Shown here piece after piece: positions 18,001 to 25,571 of a stretch of DNA of 64,000 nucleotides (the first letter of the stretch is position 1; each line of letters begins with the position of its first letter). This stretch comes from an uncultured Prevotellaceae bacterium (GTDB lineage: Bacteria; Bacteroidota; Bacteroidia; Bacteroidales; Bacteroidaceae): contig ONDM01000002.1 in the NCBI GenBank assembly GCA_900316585.1, forward strand, positions 186,001-250,000, written 5' to 3'. The notes beneath the pieces are model-generated. The model had not been told where the DNA came from. It ran no database searches and saw nothing but the letters and a program-made list of their open reading frames with translations. The position numbers and the translations under genes are program-made.

Positions 18001-18364
18001 CGGGGAGCAGTTTGAGAATTTCAGTTGGGATAGGAGTATTGTAAAAATAGGCAATGTATTCACAGAGTGCCTTTAGGTCAAATAGATAGTCATGTAGGTC
18101 TGGAGTGTATGTCTCACGCATAACTCTTCTGCTATTGATACAAAAGATCTCTAAGGGTTTTCTGTATCTGAACTTGGTAGAACTGCACAATGCATATAGT
18201 CTGGCAAACAGTGAAGTATATTCAGCTGCGTAGTCCGCTGTAAGTTGTTTAGCTGTTCTGTCCAACAGATTGTGCATGTGGTTGTACCTCAACCTCATGC
18301 TCCAGTTTGCATGATGATATTGTAGCAGTTCGTCGAACAAGTCATATCCATTTTCCATTTCCAT
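15002..18364 (-). CDS. DNA2-like fusion of PD-(D/E)XK nuclease and superfamily 1 helicase
   Basis: A 1120-residue protein. An N-terminal region of about 280 residues has no motif I recognise. A Cas4/Dna2-type nuclease domain follows at about 340-390: GRLDLML, then IIELKSGK (D and ExK) and H-x-x-Q-x-x-L-Y (HSLQMALYQ). The C-terminal half is a UPF1/DNA2-type helicase: Walker A GPPGTGKT (near 700), DEASQ (Walker B), GDHKQLP, LLRQGRMHPEV, DTVERFQGSQRD and RKLNVALTRAKKQ. The four cysteines that hold an iron-sulfur cluster in Dna2 and Cas4 are not visible around the nuclease. It stands alone behind a -7 box TATCTTTG (18380-18373) and overlaps metH tail-to-tail by 29 bp. DNA repair or phage defence are both possible. 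Confidence 0.88.
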   Translation of the reverse strand: MEMENGYDLFDELLQYHHANWSMRLRYNHMHNLLDRTAKQLTADYAAEYTSLFARLYALCSSTKFRYRKPLEIFCINSRRVMRETYTPDLHDYLFDLKALCEYIAYFYNTPIPTEILKLLPGQWREYPEGRQTLYAAKQIRLVVQKWDENYIYGHDEEIPTDQLIKVDFHSQSNLFSNITEQIHIGTQLNLLDVSLVHENEDDESFIYRPRLIVLEPDFLIDISALAACVESWGTSELNYLQHKFTPNESKDYTLLGDAANQFLDDLVNEDSCHPTEWKESLQRNFRDYLLEYSVCEGIDSAFFQKTQAQFNNLKDVVSQKFGDASVDINKSEALLEPSFFCEPLGLQGRLDLMLSDYSRIIELKSGKAQEFGGIRAQAKHSLQMALYQEMLYYSMDKPRDKVRTYLLYSKYPHLFEQRTSVTQIQKAISLRNTIVFQEQELRNGKAWELISSLTPDSFNTAGIQNKLWNQFIYPQLTAFLQVFKDVSPLEAAYFNAFTEFVEREQFLAKIGDEQPDSGRGFAETWRSDLLTKKSNGNILTDLTILDFHKDRGIDKILLKIPEYDEGFLPNFREGDMVILYQRNNDSDLATNHIVHRCAIASIRNDRIELKLNHQQRNPIVFPKDSLYALEHDHMDSSINSIYKGLYTFLKAPQSRKDLILCQREPGTDLKRKLNGSYTNNVINHIVLQAKQAKDYFLLVGPPGTGKTSIALKSMVQEFYSDTNNNILLLSYTNRAVDEICEMLETIEPKVPYMRIGNELNCSSQFRPHLMKNLAVDCTNRNQIRSLFINHRIIVGTVSSIGSQLNTLFKLKHFNVAIIDEASQILEPHLLGILSATDSEGKCAIDKFIMVGDHKQLPAVVVQSQRHSHVNEKLLLDIGLKDRRNSLFERLYTWVREKNIPNISATLLRQGRMHPEVGDFASIHFYGGQLLPVPVPHQTEKLEFRKYGKDFQEYVATTRFGFIHCDYPNIEENNKSNQGEARIVAALVGSIYQLCLLNSLDFNPDKRIGIIVPFRGQIAMIRKELASLKIPQTNEIVIDTVERFQGSQRDIMIFSTTISQPYQLDILSTLTEIDGEIIDRKLNVALTRAKKQMFIVGNAHLLERNPLYKELIKKGSVSSC

Positions 18365-18372
18365 AGCAAAAG

Positions 18373-18445
18373 CAAAGATACAATATTTTTTTCAGATTAT
18401 ATGGCAGCCTTGATTCGTCAGTTAAAAAAATAAATGGTAAATTTG
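18373..18445. promoter_or_regulatory. Divergent -7 boxes for the nuclease-helicase and GH35-like gene
   Basis: The minus strand has TATCTTTG (18380-18373), 8 nt before the helicase ATG at 18364. The plus strand has TAAATTTG (18438-18445) for the glycosidase; this box overlaps an ATG at 18434, so that codon cannot be the start and the ATG at 18500 is used. Confidence 0.65.
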
Positions 18446-18499
18446 CGTGAGATAAACTTTAGCTTCGTTTTTATGAGATACAATGAAATATTTATTTTT

Positions 18500-20203
18500 A
18501 TGAGAAGATTTATTTTTTTTACTTGTCTTTTTATTTTGTTCGTTTCACAGACTAATGCACAGTTACCGACATTAAAGAAGGTAGACGGAAGGACGCAACT
18601 TATCGTTGATGGTAAGCCTTTCTTTGCTTTGGCAGGTGAATTGCACAATTCATCTACAGGAAGTATTCAAAACATGGAAACAATTTGGCCCCGTATGGCA
18701 GAGAAGAATCTGAATACGGTCATTGCTGCCATGTCTTGGGAACTGCTTGAACCTACAGAAGGACAATTTGATTATTCTATCCTTGACGCCATGGTGCAAG
18801 GAGCGGAAAAGAATCATTTGAAACTGGTGATTCTTTGGTTTGGAAGTTGGAAAAATGGAAATTCTACCTATGTCCCAGCATGGGTCAAGACTGATAAAAA
18901 ACGCTTTCCATTGGTAAAAAACAAAAATGGGAATGAGTTGAATATCTTATCTACATTTAGTGTAAATGCTTGTAAGGCCGATTCTAATGCATTTGCCCAT
19001 CTGATGGCTCATCTGCGTGAAACAGATAGAAATCATACAGTTATTGCGGTTCAGATTGAGAATGAGATTGGAACAATGGATATGGCTTCTACCTATATGA
19101 ATATGCCAAATGGCATCATGCGCGACTTCTCATCTCCTGCTAATAAGGCTTTTGCAGGTCAGGTTCCATCGGACTTGATTTCCTATTTGAAGAAAAACCA
19201 AAAGAACTTGAATCCTGTGATAGCTGAAACATGGAGTTCCAATGGAAAGAAAGAGAAAGGCACGTGGGAGGAAGTTTTCGGTGTAAGTAAGGAAGATACT
19301 ACTTCCAATTTCAATGAGCATTTTAGCTATCTGACAGACGAAATTTTCAATACATGGAATTATGCCACTTATGTTCAACAGGTAGCAGTTGCTGGCAAGA
19401 AAGAGTATAATATACCGATGTATGTTAATGGCTGGATGAAGCAGCCATCCCAGCGTGATCCTGGGTTGTATCCTTCTGGTGGCCCACAGGCTCATTTGAT
19501 CGACATCTGGCGTGCTGGTGCACCTGCCATTGATTTTTTGGCACCGGATATCTATGAAATTTCAATCTTTGACAAAATTTGTCAAGATTATAAGCAGTCA
19601 GACAATCCTCTTTTCATACCAGAGACCCGTGTTGATGCCGCAGCAGCAGCTAGAGCCTTATATACTTTTGGTAAATATGGTGCCTTGTGCTATGCGCCTT
19701 TTGGAATAGATGGAGGAGGATTTACAAATTCAGCTACTCCTAATGAAGAGTATTTCAGAATGGTATATGGAGCATTGAAGAGACTGATGCCTTATTTGCA
19801 ACAATATGCTGGAACAGATAAGTGCATAGGCTTGTTCTTAGATGATAAGAAGACAACGGATTCCCAGAAACTAGGCGATTATAATGTTGTTGCTCGTCGG
19901 ATTATGTTAGGTTCTGCACAAGCCTTGTTTGGTACCAGTGGTGAGGAACAAAAGCAGGAGAATCTGGCAAGCGGTGCTATCATTTTTCAGGTAGCCGAGA
20001 ATGAGTTCATAGTAGCTGCAGGTGTGGGCTCCATTAGTATATCCATTTCCAAGCCCGGTGTCAATGGCTATATTTCAGTAGATGAGATTCGTCAAGACAA
20101 AGATGATAAGACATACTATCACCGTCTAAATGGGGATGAGACTGCTTTTGGTGGTGCTACAGTATCTAATGGTGAAGTGAAGATTTTCAGGATTAGAATG
20201 TAA
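18500..20203 (+). CDS. Secreted GH35-like glycoside hydrolase (beta-galactosidase type, DUF5597-like C-terminus)
   Basis: A 567-residue exported enzyme. The start at 18500 gives MRRFIFFTCLFILFVSQTNAQ, a signal peptide without a lipobox, so it is probably periplasmic. The (beta/alpha)8 barrel begins KKVDGRTQLIVDGKPFFALAGELHNS, as in GH35 beta-galactosidases. QIENEIG (residues 186-192) supplies the acid/base Glu (E189), and FIPETR (E375) is the likely nucleophile. The C-terminal beta domain after about residue 440 resembles the module found in GH35 enzymes of Bacteroides and Cellvibrio that act on galactosylated xyloglucan. There is no SusC/SusD pair nearby, so it is not in an obvious polysaccharide utilisation locus. 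Specificity is inferred only from resemblance. Confidence 0.82.
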   Translation: MRRFIFFTCLFILFVSQTNAQLPTLKKVDGRTQLIVDGKPFFALAGELHNSSTGSIQNMETIWPRMAEKNLNTVIAAMSWELLEPTEGQFDYSILDAMVQGAEKNHLKLVILWFGSWKNGNSTYVPAWVKTDKKRFPLVKNKNGNELNILSTFSVNACKADSNAFAHLMAHLRETDRNHTVIAVQIENEIGTMDMASTYMNMPNGIMRDFSSPANKAFAGQVPSDLISYLKKNQKNLNPVIAETWSSNGKKEKGTWEEVFGVSKEDTTSNFNEHFSYLTDEIFNTWNYATYVQQVAVAGKKEYNIPMYVNGWMKQPSQRDPGLYPSGGPQAHLIDIWRAGAPAIDFLAPDIYEISIFDKICQDYKQSDNPLFIPETRVDAAAAARALYTFGKYGALCYAPFGIDGGGFTNSATPNEEYFRMVYGALKRLMPYLQQYAGTDKCIGLFLDDKKTTDSQKLGDYNVVARRIMLGSAQALFGTSGEEQKQENLASGAIIFQVAENEFIVAAGVGSISISISKPGVNGYISVDEIRQDKDDKTYYHRLNGDETAFGGATVSNGEVKIFRIRM

Positions 20204-20306
20204 TACTTGAATAATTATTTTGGATTGGTTTGGATGATTCCATACTTTCCAGTTCTAAGCCAATCTGTTTCTTTGTGTTAGCTAGAAATGTAGTAGTATG
20301 TAACAT

Positions 20307-21131
20307 TTATGGATGATTTGGCTTAGGCATTAAAGGAGAGTTGACTTTGGGCATGGGTTTTATATCATGTGGGTTTAAATTCTCACCTACATTGATGAAA
20401 AGATTATAGAGTAACCCCCCAAAGTCAATTCCTAATTTCTGTCCCTGGAATTTATAATATGGCATTGCTATAGGGACAGTAGTCCAGGTTCGGGTTACTG
20501 GATTAAAATAACGTTGTGCTCCTAAATCTAAGCCCCATTTGTTATTATTTGTATTAAAACTGAAGTATCCTCCATATTGGTATGTTATAATAGAGTATGG
20601 GCTGAAGAATCCCATATTTTGAACTCTTCCAAATGCTGTAGCTGATATGTTGTCATTGAATCGATAGGTTCCTTCAACTTGACCTTCAATACCATTTCCG
20701 ATATTTCTATAAAAATTGAATTTCTCTACCGTAATACCTCCGGTTATCCTAAGTTTTCCCAGTTGCTGGTATGCTATGGCAGACGCTGTTCTATAAGCTC
20801 CAAATCCATGTATGATTTCTTCATTGTTCCCACCATAAATTGCTCCACCTTGCCAATGAGCCAAATCTTGGGGATAGCTCAAATCTAGTTGCATGTGTGA
20901 TTCTGGTAGCCTATTAAGTGATTTGATATCGGATGCATTGAATGGATGAACAGATTTGCGGACGGATTCAATGGTCTCAGGCCTAATGAATTTAGTTGTT
21001 TCTATTTCAGACAAGGAATCCTGACGGTTAGCCCCATTGTTGTTTAATGAGTCTATCTTCACTTCTACCTGTGCATTCAGAGAAGTGATTTGCAAGATAA
21101 AAAGGAGAAATAAGTATCCCTTTAGTTTCAT
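20307..21131 (-). CDS. Exported protein of unknown function, probable outer-membrane beta structure
   Basis: A 274-residue protein with signal peptide MKLKGYLFLLFILQITSLNAQ. A polar, low-complexity stretch (about 22-65) is followed by repeated short amphipathic strands rich in Gly, Tyr, Phe and Asn (about 85-250: GGAIYGGNN, GYGAY-like, GGITVEKFNFYRNIGNG, TAFGRVQNMGFF, YQYGGYFSFNTNNNKWGLDLGAQRYF). This alternation suggests an outer-membrane barrel or a surface beta protein. The tail is Pro- and Asn-rich. It is the third gene of a minus-strand set with udk and a lytic transglycosylase (63 bp upstream). I do not recognise the family. Confidence 0.7.
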   Translation of the reverse strand: MKLKGYLFLLFILQITSLNAQVEVKIDSLNNNGANRQDSLSEIETTKFIRPETIESVRKSVHPFNASDIKSLNRLPESHMQLDLSYPQDLAHWQGGAIYGGNNEEIIHGFGAYRTASAIAYQQLGKLRITGGITVEKFNFYRNIGNGIEGQVEGTYRFNDNISATAFGRVQNMGFFSPYSIITYQYGGYFSFNTNNNKWGLDLGAQRYFNPVTRTWTTVPIAMPYYKFQGQKLGIDFGGLLYNLFINVGENLNPHDIKPMPKVNSPLMPKPNHP

Positions 21132-21193
21132 CTATTTACGTCTTTATCGCAAAGTAAGTCATTTTTTTGAGAAATGGCAAATACGTTGGCGAT

Positions 21194-22294
21194 TCATTTT
21201 ATTTTTCTGTATTGGCTGTAAATACTCATGATGGAGTTCACATAATTGTATGTCTCTGAACCTCTGCAGTAACCGTTTTTTACTATAGGGTCACGGTTGT
21301 ATTCTGCCTCCTGAAGCAGCAAAATGTACTGGTCTACGTTATCTTTCCATACATTAGGATTCTTGCCGTATTTCTGAGCCAAAGCTTGTGCGTCTCTAAC
21401 ATGAGCTGTTCCACAATTGTATGCAGCCAATACAAAGTTTATTTTTTCAGTAGGATTGGTGATGTCTTTAAAATGGTTATGCAAGTAATGAAGATATTTC
21501 ACTCCACCTCTAATGTTCTCTTCTGGATTATAGATGTTTTCTAAAGCAACACCTACTTGTTGGGCTGTTGTAGTCATAAGTTGCATTAGACCTCTTGCTC
21601 CGGCCCAAGACGTTGCTTTGGGGTCAAATGCTGATTCTTGATAAGATTGTGCTGCCAACAATTTCCAGTCCCATCCTAGTTGCCTACTGTATTTTTTGTA
21701 TATAGCATCATAGTCAGAAATAATGCCTTTTGATGGATTCTTGACTATGGCCCTTCGTAGTATGCGTGCTGAAGTCTTAATAGTTTTAAGTTGATTTTCC
21801 TTGTTGTAAATTTCATGTATGGCTTGCACATGAGTTTGAAACCAGTTTTGAACAGCTCTTGCAAGGTTGGGGGAATTATGTCTTACTACCCAAGAAGCTT
21901 TTCTAGTTTCAAGAGAATCACCACACCAAATCAATTCTTTTTTTAATGAATCTTTCAATGGCAAATTGTATGCTATTAAATCTGCCTCTCCTGAAATTAA
22001 GCGTTGTATAAGTTCATTTTCATCATTTGCCACTTCAATTCTAATCCTTGCCCCAATATTTTTGGCAAATTCTTGAACTATTTGAAATTGAAGTCCACCT
22101 TGCAGTCCATGATTCTCGTAATAAGTTTCTGGACTATAGGTAGAAAGGACAATAATCTGACCGCTTCGTTGTATCTCATCCAAGTCAAAAAAATCGAAAG
22201 AAGTTACGTTTTTCGTAACTTCTTTTGGTTTGTTATTTACACATGAAGTGAAAATAATTAAGGTTAGACAGAGAAAATAGAGATACTTATTCAT
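21194..22294 (-). CDS. Membrane-bound lytic murein transglycosylase, MltF type
   Basis: A 366-residue lipoprotein that cleaves peptidoglycan glycan strands to 1,6-anhydro products. The ATG at 22294 gives MNKYLYFLCLTLIIFTSC, with lipobox FTSC; it overlaps udk by 8 bp. Residues about 40-190 resemble a solute-binding protein domain (IIVLSTYSPETYYENHG... LISGEADLIAYNLP), the regulatory domain of MltF. Residues about 205-350 are the SLT catalytic domain, with the catalytic Glu in AAQSYQESAFDP, then SWAGARGLMQLM and FVLAAYNCG. The order and motifs fit MltF well; length is shorter than E. coli MltF (518 aa). Confidence 0.9.
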   Translation of the reverse strand: MNKYLYFLCLTLIIFTSCVNNKPKEVTKNVTSFDFFDLDEIQRSGQIIVLSTYSPETYYENHGLQGGLQFQIVQEFAKNIGARIRIEVANDENELIQRLISGEADLIAYNLPLKDSLKKELIWCGDSLETRKASWVVRHNSPNLARAVQNWFQTHVQAIHEIYNKENQLKTIKTSARILRRAIVKNPSKGIISDYDAIYKKYSRQLGWDWKLLAAQSYQESAFDPKATSWAGARGLMQLMTTTAQQVGVALENIYNPEENIRGGVKYLHYLHNHFKDITNPTEKINFVLAAYNCGTAHVRDAQALAQKYGKNPNVWKDNVDQYILLLQEAEYNRDPIVKNGYCRGSETYNYVNSIMSIYSQYRKIK

Positions 22295-22943
22295 TTCTGC
22301 CAACTTTTCCGCGAAGCTCTTTCATTATTTTCTGTTCATTTAAAAACGACCGGACATACATTTGCAGCATATTGATAGCCTTTTGATTGTCTCCTCCATT
22401 TGGAATGATGATATCAGCATACTGTTTTGTCGGTTCAATGAACTGATTATGCATTGGCTTTAATACATTGCGATACTTGTCAATAAGCATTTCCAGTGGA
22501 TGACCACGTTCGGCCATATCACGCTGGATTACTCTTAAGAGTCTTTCGTCAGGTTCAGCTTCAACGAAAATTTTAAGATCCATCTGATCACGTAACTTCT
22601 TATCATATAAAGCCATAATGCCCTCTACAATAATCACATCGTGTGGTTCCACATGAATTGTTTCTTTCAATCGAGTACAAATAAGATAGGAATAAGTAGG
22701 TTGTTCTATAGCTTTTCCTTGTCTTAAATCCTCAATCTGCCGAGCAAGAAGAGGCCATTCGAAGGCATCGGGATGGTCAAAGTTTGTTTTTTTTCGTACT
22801 TCTAATGGTAAATGACTTTGGTCATTGTAGTATGAATCTTGAGGAATGACAGCTACTGACCCTTCAGGAAGATTCTCCACAATCTTACGGACAACGGTTG
22901 TTTTACCGGAACCTGTGCCACCTGCAATACCGATGATAATCAT
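22287..22943 (-). CDS. udk: Uridine kinase
   Basis: A 218-residue P-loop kinase that phosphorylates uridine and cytidine in pyrimidine salvage. The Walker A is GGTGSGKTT (residues 8-16). Other conserved elements are the nucleoside-binding QDSYYND and NFDHPDAFEWPLL, the strand VIIVEGIMALYD, and R-rich lid residues (RLLRVIQRDMAERGH). The length is normal. It is the first gene of a minus-strand run with mltF (8-bp overlap) and shares a 97-bp divergent region with the crp-like gene, where its -7 box TATCTTTG lies at 22976-22969. Confidence 0.93.
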   Translation of the reverse strand: MIIIGIAGGTGSGKTTVVRKIVENLPEGSVAVIPQDSYYNDQSHLPLEVRKKTNFDHPDAFEWPLLARQIEDLRQGKAIEQPTYSYLICTRLKETIHVEPHDVIIVEGIMALYDKKLRDQMDLKIFVEAEPDERLLRVIQRDMAERGHPLEMLIDKYRNVLKPMHNQFIEPTKQYADIIIPNGGDNQKAINMLQMYVRSFLNEQKIMKELRGKVGRNE

Positions 22944-22968
22944 ATTTGTTTTATTTTTATTATTATTG

Positions 22969-23026
22969 CAAAGATAATTCTTTCTTCTAAAATTATGGGA
23001 AAATAATCAAAAAAAGTGTATCTTTG
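22969..23026. promoter_or_regulatory. Divergent -7 boxes for udk and the crp-like gene
   Basis: The minus strand has TATCTTTG at 22976-22969 and the plus strand has TATCTTTG at 23019-23026, 14 nt before the ATG at 23041. Both boxes are perfect consensus; neither has a clear -33 TTTG. Confidence 0.65.
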
Positions 23027-23040
23027 CATATCAATATAAA

Positions 23041-23640
23041 ATGTGTATTATGGATGTTCGGCATGACGTGGCCCTTGACATGGCTAGATTATATCACACT
23101 TTGTCACCAGAAGGCATAGAGCAATTGACATCAATATTAGTCCCTATGCGTTTTAATAAAGGAGATATAATCCTAAAGGAGGGTGAGGTGGCTCATTTTA
23201 TCTATTGGGTCCACAAAGGTTTTTTACGTCAATTCTATTATAAAAATAAGAAAGACCTGACAGAGCACCTTTCTTTCGAGGGTGGCATGGTTCAATGTAT
23301 AGAGAGCTTTTATAAACAGGAACCTACTATTTTGCAAATAGAGGCCATGGAAAATTCTATTGTCTATGGAGTTCCATATGATAAAATTGAAAAGCTTTCA
23401 GAAGAAAGTACGGAGTTAGGCATTTTTTACAGAAAGATTCTTGAACATTCACTTATTCTTTCCCAGATTAAGGCAAATATGCTTCGTTTTGAGAGTGCTC
23501 AGAGTCGATATAGGATTATGAAGAAACTTCAACCTGAAGCAATGCGGCGTGCTCCTTTGAATATGATTGCTTCTTTTTTACAGATGACTCCTGAGACATT
23601 GAGTAGAGTAAGGGCAAAAGAATTAGAATTAAACGATTAA
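23041..23640 (+). CDS. Crp/Fnr-family transcriptional regulator
   Basis: A 199-residue regulator. Residues about 20-125 form a cyclic-nucleotide-binding-like beta barrel (FNKGDIILKEGEVAHFIYWVHKGFLRQFY), and the C-terminus from about 150 carries a winged helix-turn-helix (MIASFLQMTPETLSRVRAKEL). The glycine and arginine pattern that binds cAMP in CRP (GExxxxxxxR-S) is not present, and there are no Fnr cysteines, so the ligand is unknown. An alternative ATG at 23050 would remove three residues. It is followed by tatA after 12 bp; whether it controls the tat-isp-dnaB genes cannot be read from the DNA. Confidence 0.87.
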   Translation: MCIMDVRHDVALDMARLYHTLSPEGIEQLTSILVPMRFNKGDIILKEGEVAHFIYWVHKGFLRQFYYKNKKDLTEHLSFEGGMVQCIESFYKQEPTILQIEAMENSIVYGVPYDKIEKLSEESTELGIFYRKILEHSLILSQIKANMLRFESAQSRYRIMKKLQPEAMRRAPLNMIASFLQMTPETLSRVRAKELELND

Positions 23641-23652
23641 ATATAAAATATT

Positions 23653-23862
23653 ATGTTTGGATTAGGAATGCAAGAAGTTTTAGTTATTGCTTTAATTATT
23701 CTCCTCCTTTTTGGCGGTAAGAAAATACCAGAATTAATGAAAGGTTTAGGACAGGGCGTCAAGAGTTTTAAAGATGGAATGAAGGAGATAGAAAAGCCTC
23801 TTGATGATGCAACTAAGATTGATAGTACCACCAAGAAAGTTGATCAAGAGATAAAAGATTGA
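23653..23862 (+). CDS. tatA: Twin-arginine translocase subunit TatA
   Basis: A 69-residue protein that forms the pore-like part of the Tat export system for folded proteins. It has a single N-terminal membrane helix ([17 protein letters not shown], about 6-22), the conserved FG-K-PE hinge ([16 protein letters not shown]), an amphipathic helix to about residue 45, and a charged tail. No separate TatB is present; as in other Bacteroidetes, this one protein probably serves both roles with TatC. Its stop codon overlaps the tatC start by one base (TGATG). Confidence 0.95.
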   Translation: MFGLGMQEVLVIALIILLLFGGKKIPELMKGLGQGVKSFKDGMKEIEKPLDDATKIDSTTKKVDQEIKD

Positions 23863-24653
23863 TGGCAGAACAAGAACTGACTTTCTGGGATCATCTCGAT
23901 GTTCTTAGGGGTAGTCTAATAAAGATTGTTTTAGTTACTGTATTTTTCATGATATTTGCGTTTATCATGAAAGATACCCTTTTTGATATTATATTAGCTC
24001 CAAAGGAACGGGATTTTATTACCTATAGAATCTTGGAAAAAGCAGCTCAACTGATTTCTCCTAATGCTTCACTAGACTACTTTCATGTTCAGTTAATCAA
24101 TACTGGTCTTGCCAATCAGTTTCTGGTGCATATGAAAATGGCGCTTTTTGCTGGTTTTCTATGTGCATCTCCCTATATTATCTATCTTCTTTTTAATTTC
24201 ATTTCTCCTGCACTATATGAGAATGAAAAACGTTATGCTGTAAGATTAGTTGGGGGTGGATATATCATGTTTATCTTGGGCGTATTACTGAGCTATTACA
24301 TAATATTTCCATTTACATTCCGTTTCCTTGGAACATATCAAGTCAGTGAGGAGGTAGTTAATATGATAGCATTGGATTCCTACACTGATACATTTTGGAC
24401 ACTCAGTTTTTTGATGGGAGTAGTTTTTGAAATTCCTGTTATTTGTTGGCTACTTGCCAAATTTGGCTTGTTGAAAACAGAGTTCATGATTACGTATCGC
24501 AAGCATGCAGTGGTTGTTATTTTAATTGCGGCAGCAATTATAACTCCTACAACGGATGTGTTCACTTTAATGCTTGTAGCTTTCCCTATTTGGCTCTTGT
24601 ATGAGTTCAGTATTTTTATAGTAAAACGAACTAATATACCACAGAAATCATGA
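23862..24653 (+). CDS. tatC: Twin-arginine translocase subunit TatC
   Basis: The 263-residue receptor subunit of the Tat system. It starts [19 protein letters not shown]; the WDHLDVLR segment is the conserved E/D-H-L-x-E-L-R signal-recognition loop. Six membrane segments are visible, with the cytoplasmic loop F-SPALYENEKRYA between the second and third. The ATG at 23862 overlaps the tatA stop; a TTG three bases earlier is less likely. ispE overlaps by ATGA at 24650-24653, so tatA-tatC-ispE are translationally coupled. Confidence 0.95.
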   Translation: MAEQELTFWDHLDVLRGSLIKIVLVTVFFMIFAFIMKDTLFDIILAPKERDFITYRILEKAAQLISPNASLDYFHVQLINTGLANQFLVHMKMALFAGFLCASPYIIYLLFNFISPALYENEKRYAVRLVGGGYIMFILGVLLSYYIIFPFTFRFLGTYQVSEEVVNMIALDSYTDTFWTLSFLMGVVFEIPVICWLLAKFGLLKTEFMITYRKHAVVVILIAAAIITPTTDVFTLMLVAFPIWLLYEFSIFIVKRTNIPQKS

Positions 24654-25471
24654 TATTGCATCCAAATGCCAAAATTAACCTAGGATTGAATGTTGTCAGG
24701 AAAAGACCGGATGGATATCACGATCTGGAAACTGTTTTTTATCCTATTCCATTGTTCGATGATTTGGAGGTAAATCCTATTTGTTCTGCAGATAAGCCAT
24801 ACAATCTTATAGTAAATGGCAATTCGATAGGTGGAGAGGATGAAGATAATTTGGTAGTGAAAGCTTTGCATCTTTTAAAAAATAAAGGATATGACTTTCC
24901 TCCTGTAGAAATCAGATTAAATAAGAAAATACCATCTGGTGCAGGGATGGGGGGGGGCTCTTCTGATGCTGCATATATGCTTAAAGCATTGAATGAATGC
25001 TTTAATTTGAATATCTCAACACCTATTCTTGAATTATATTCGGCAGAACTTGGTGCCGATTGTGCCATCTTTGTTCAAAATAAGCCTGTTTATGCAGAGG
25101 GCATTGGTAATATATTTACTAATATCGATTTCTCACTTTCTGGTTATTATCTTGTGGTTGTAAAACCTGATATTTTTATTTCGACAAAAGCTGCTTTTTC
25201 TCAAATTAAGCCTGCTAGACCTGAATCGAATCTCAAGGATATTATCAAAATGCCTATAACTAAATGGAAAGACTATATGTTTAATGATTTTGAATATAGT
25301 GTTTTTCCTCAATTCCCAGAAATTGCATCAATCAAACAGAAACTTTATAATTTAGGAGCTATCTATGCAGCCATGTCAGGTAGCGGTAGCAGTGTGTTTG
25401 GTATATATTCTGAATGTCAACTTCTAGAGGCATCTTTCCCAGGTTGTTTTTATTCTTGCTTGAAACTCTAA
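24650..25471 (+). CDS. ispE: 4-diphosphocytidyl-2-C-methyl-D-erythritol kinase
   Basis: A 273-residue GHMP-family kinase that phosphorylates CDP-ME in the methylerythritol phosphate route to isoprenoids. Motifs: N-terminal NAKINLGLNVVRKRPDGYHD; the ATP-binding loop PSGAGMGGGSSDAA (residues 95-108); and the C-terminal GHMP motif SGSGSSVFGIY. The codons for M-G-G-G contain a run of nine G residues (24949-24957), a possible slippage site in an otherwise AT-rich gene. It overlaps tatC by ATGA and is followed by 100 bp containing the dnaB promoter. Confidence 0.95.
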   Translation: MILHPNAKINLGLNVVRKRPDGYHDLETVFYPIPLFDDLEVNPICSADKPYNLIVNGNSIGGEDEDNLVVKALHLLKNKGYDFPPVEIRLNKKIPSGAGMGGGSSDAAYMLKALNECFNLNISTPILELYSAELGADCAIFVQNKPVYAEGIGNIFTNIDFSLSGYYLVVVKPDIFISTKAAFSQIKPARPESNLKDIIKMPITKWKDYMFNDFEYSVFPQFPEIASIKQKLYNLGAIYAAMSGSGSSVFGIYSECQLLEASFPGCFYSCLKL

Positions 25472-25545
25472 GTTTCAACAATACCCTGTTGGAAAGTTGT
25501 GGAAAAATTCCTTCAAAGATATTTTTATTTGCGATGGGATAAGAT

Positions 25546-25553
25546 TATCTTTG
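25546..25553 (+). promoter_or_regulatory. -7 box of dnaB
   Basis: TATCTTTG at 25546-25553, 18 nt before the ATG at 25572. It lies inside the longer open frame that begins upstream and therefore supports the shorter protein. No convincing -33 is seen. Confidence 0.6.
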
Positions 25554-25571
25554 CATGCAAAATCTATAATC

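Noticed and set aside
20204..20306. Terminator from GATTGG and CCAATC after the GH35-like gene
   Set aside because: The loop would be about 30 nt and there is no T-run, so it is not convincing.
24680..25068. Minus-strand open frames opposite ispE
   Set aside because: No conserved motifs; they are shadows of a well-identified gene.
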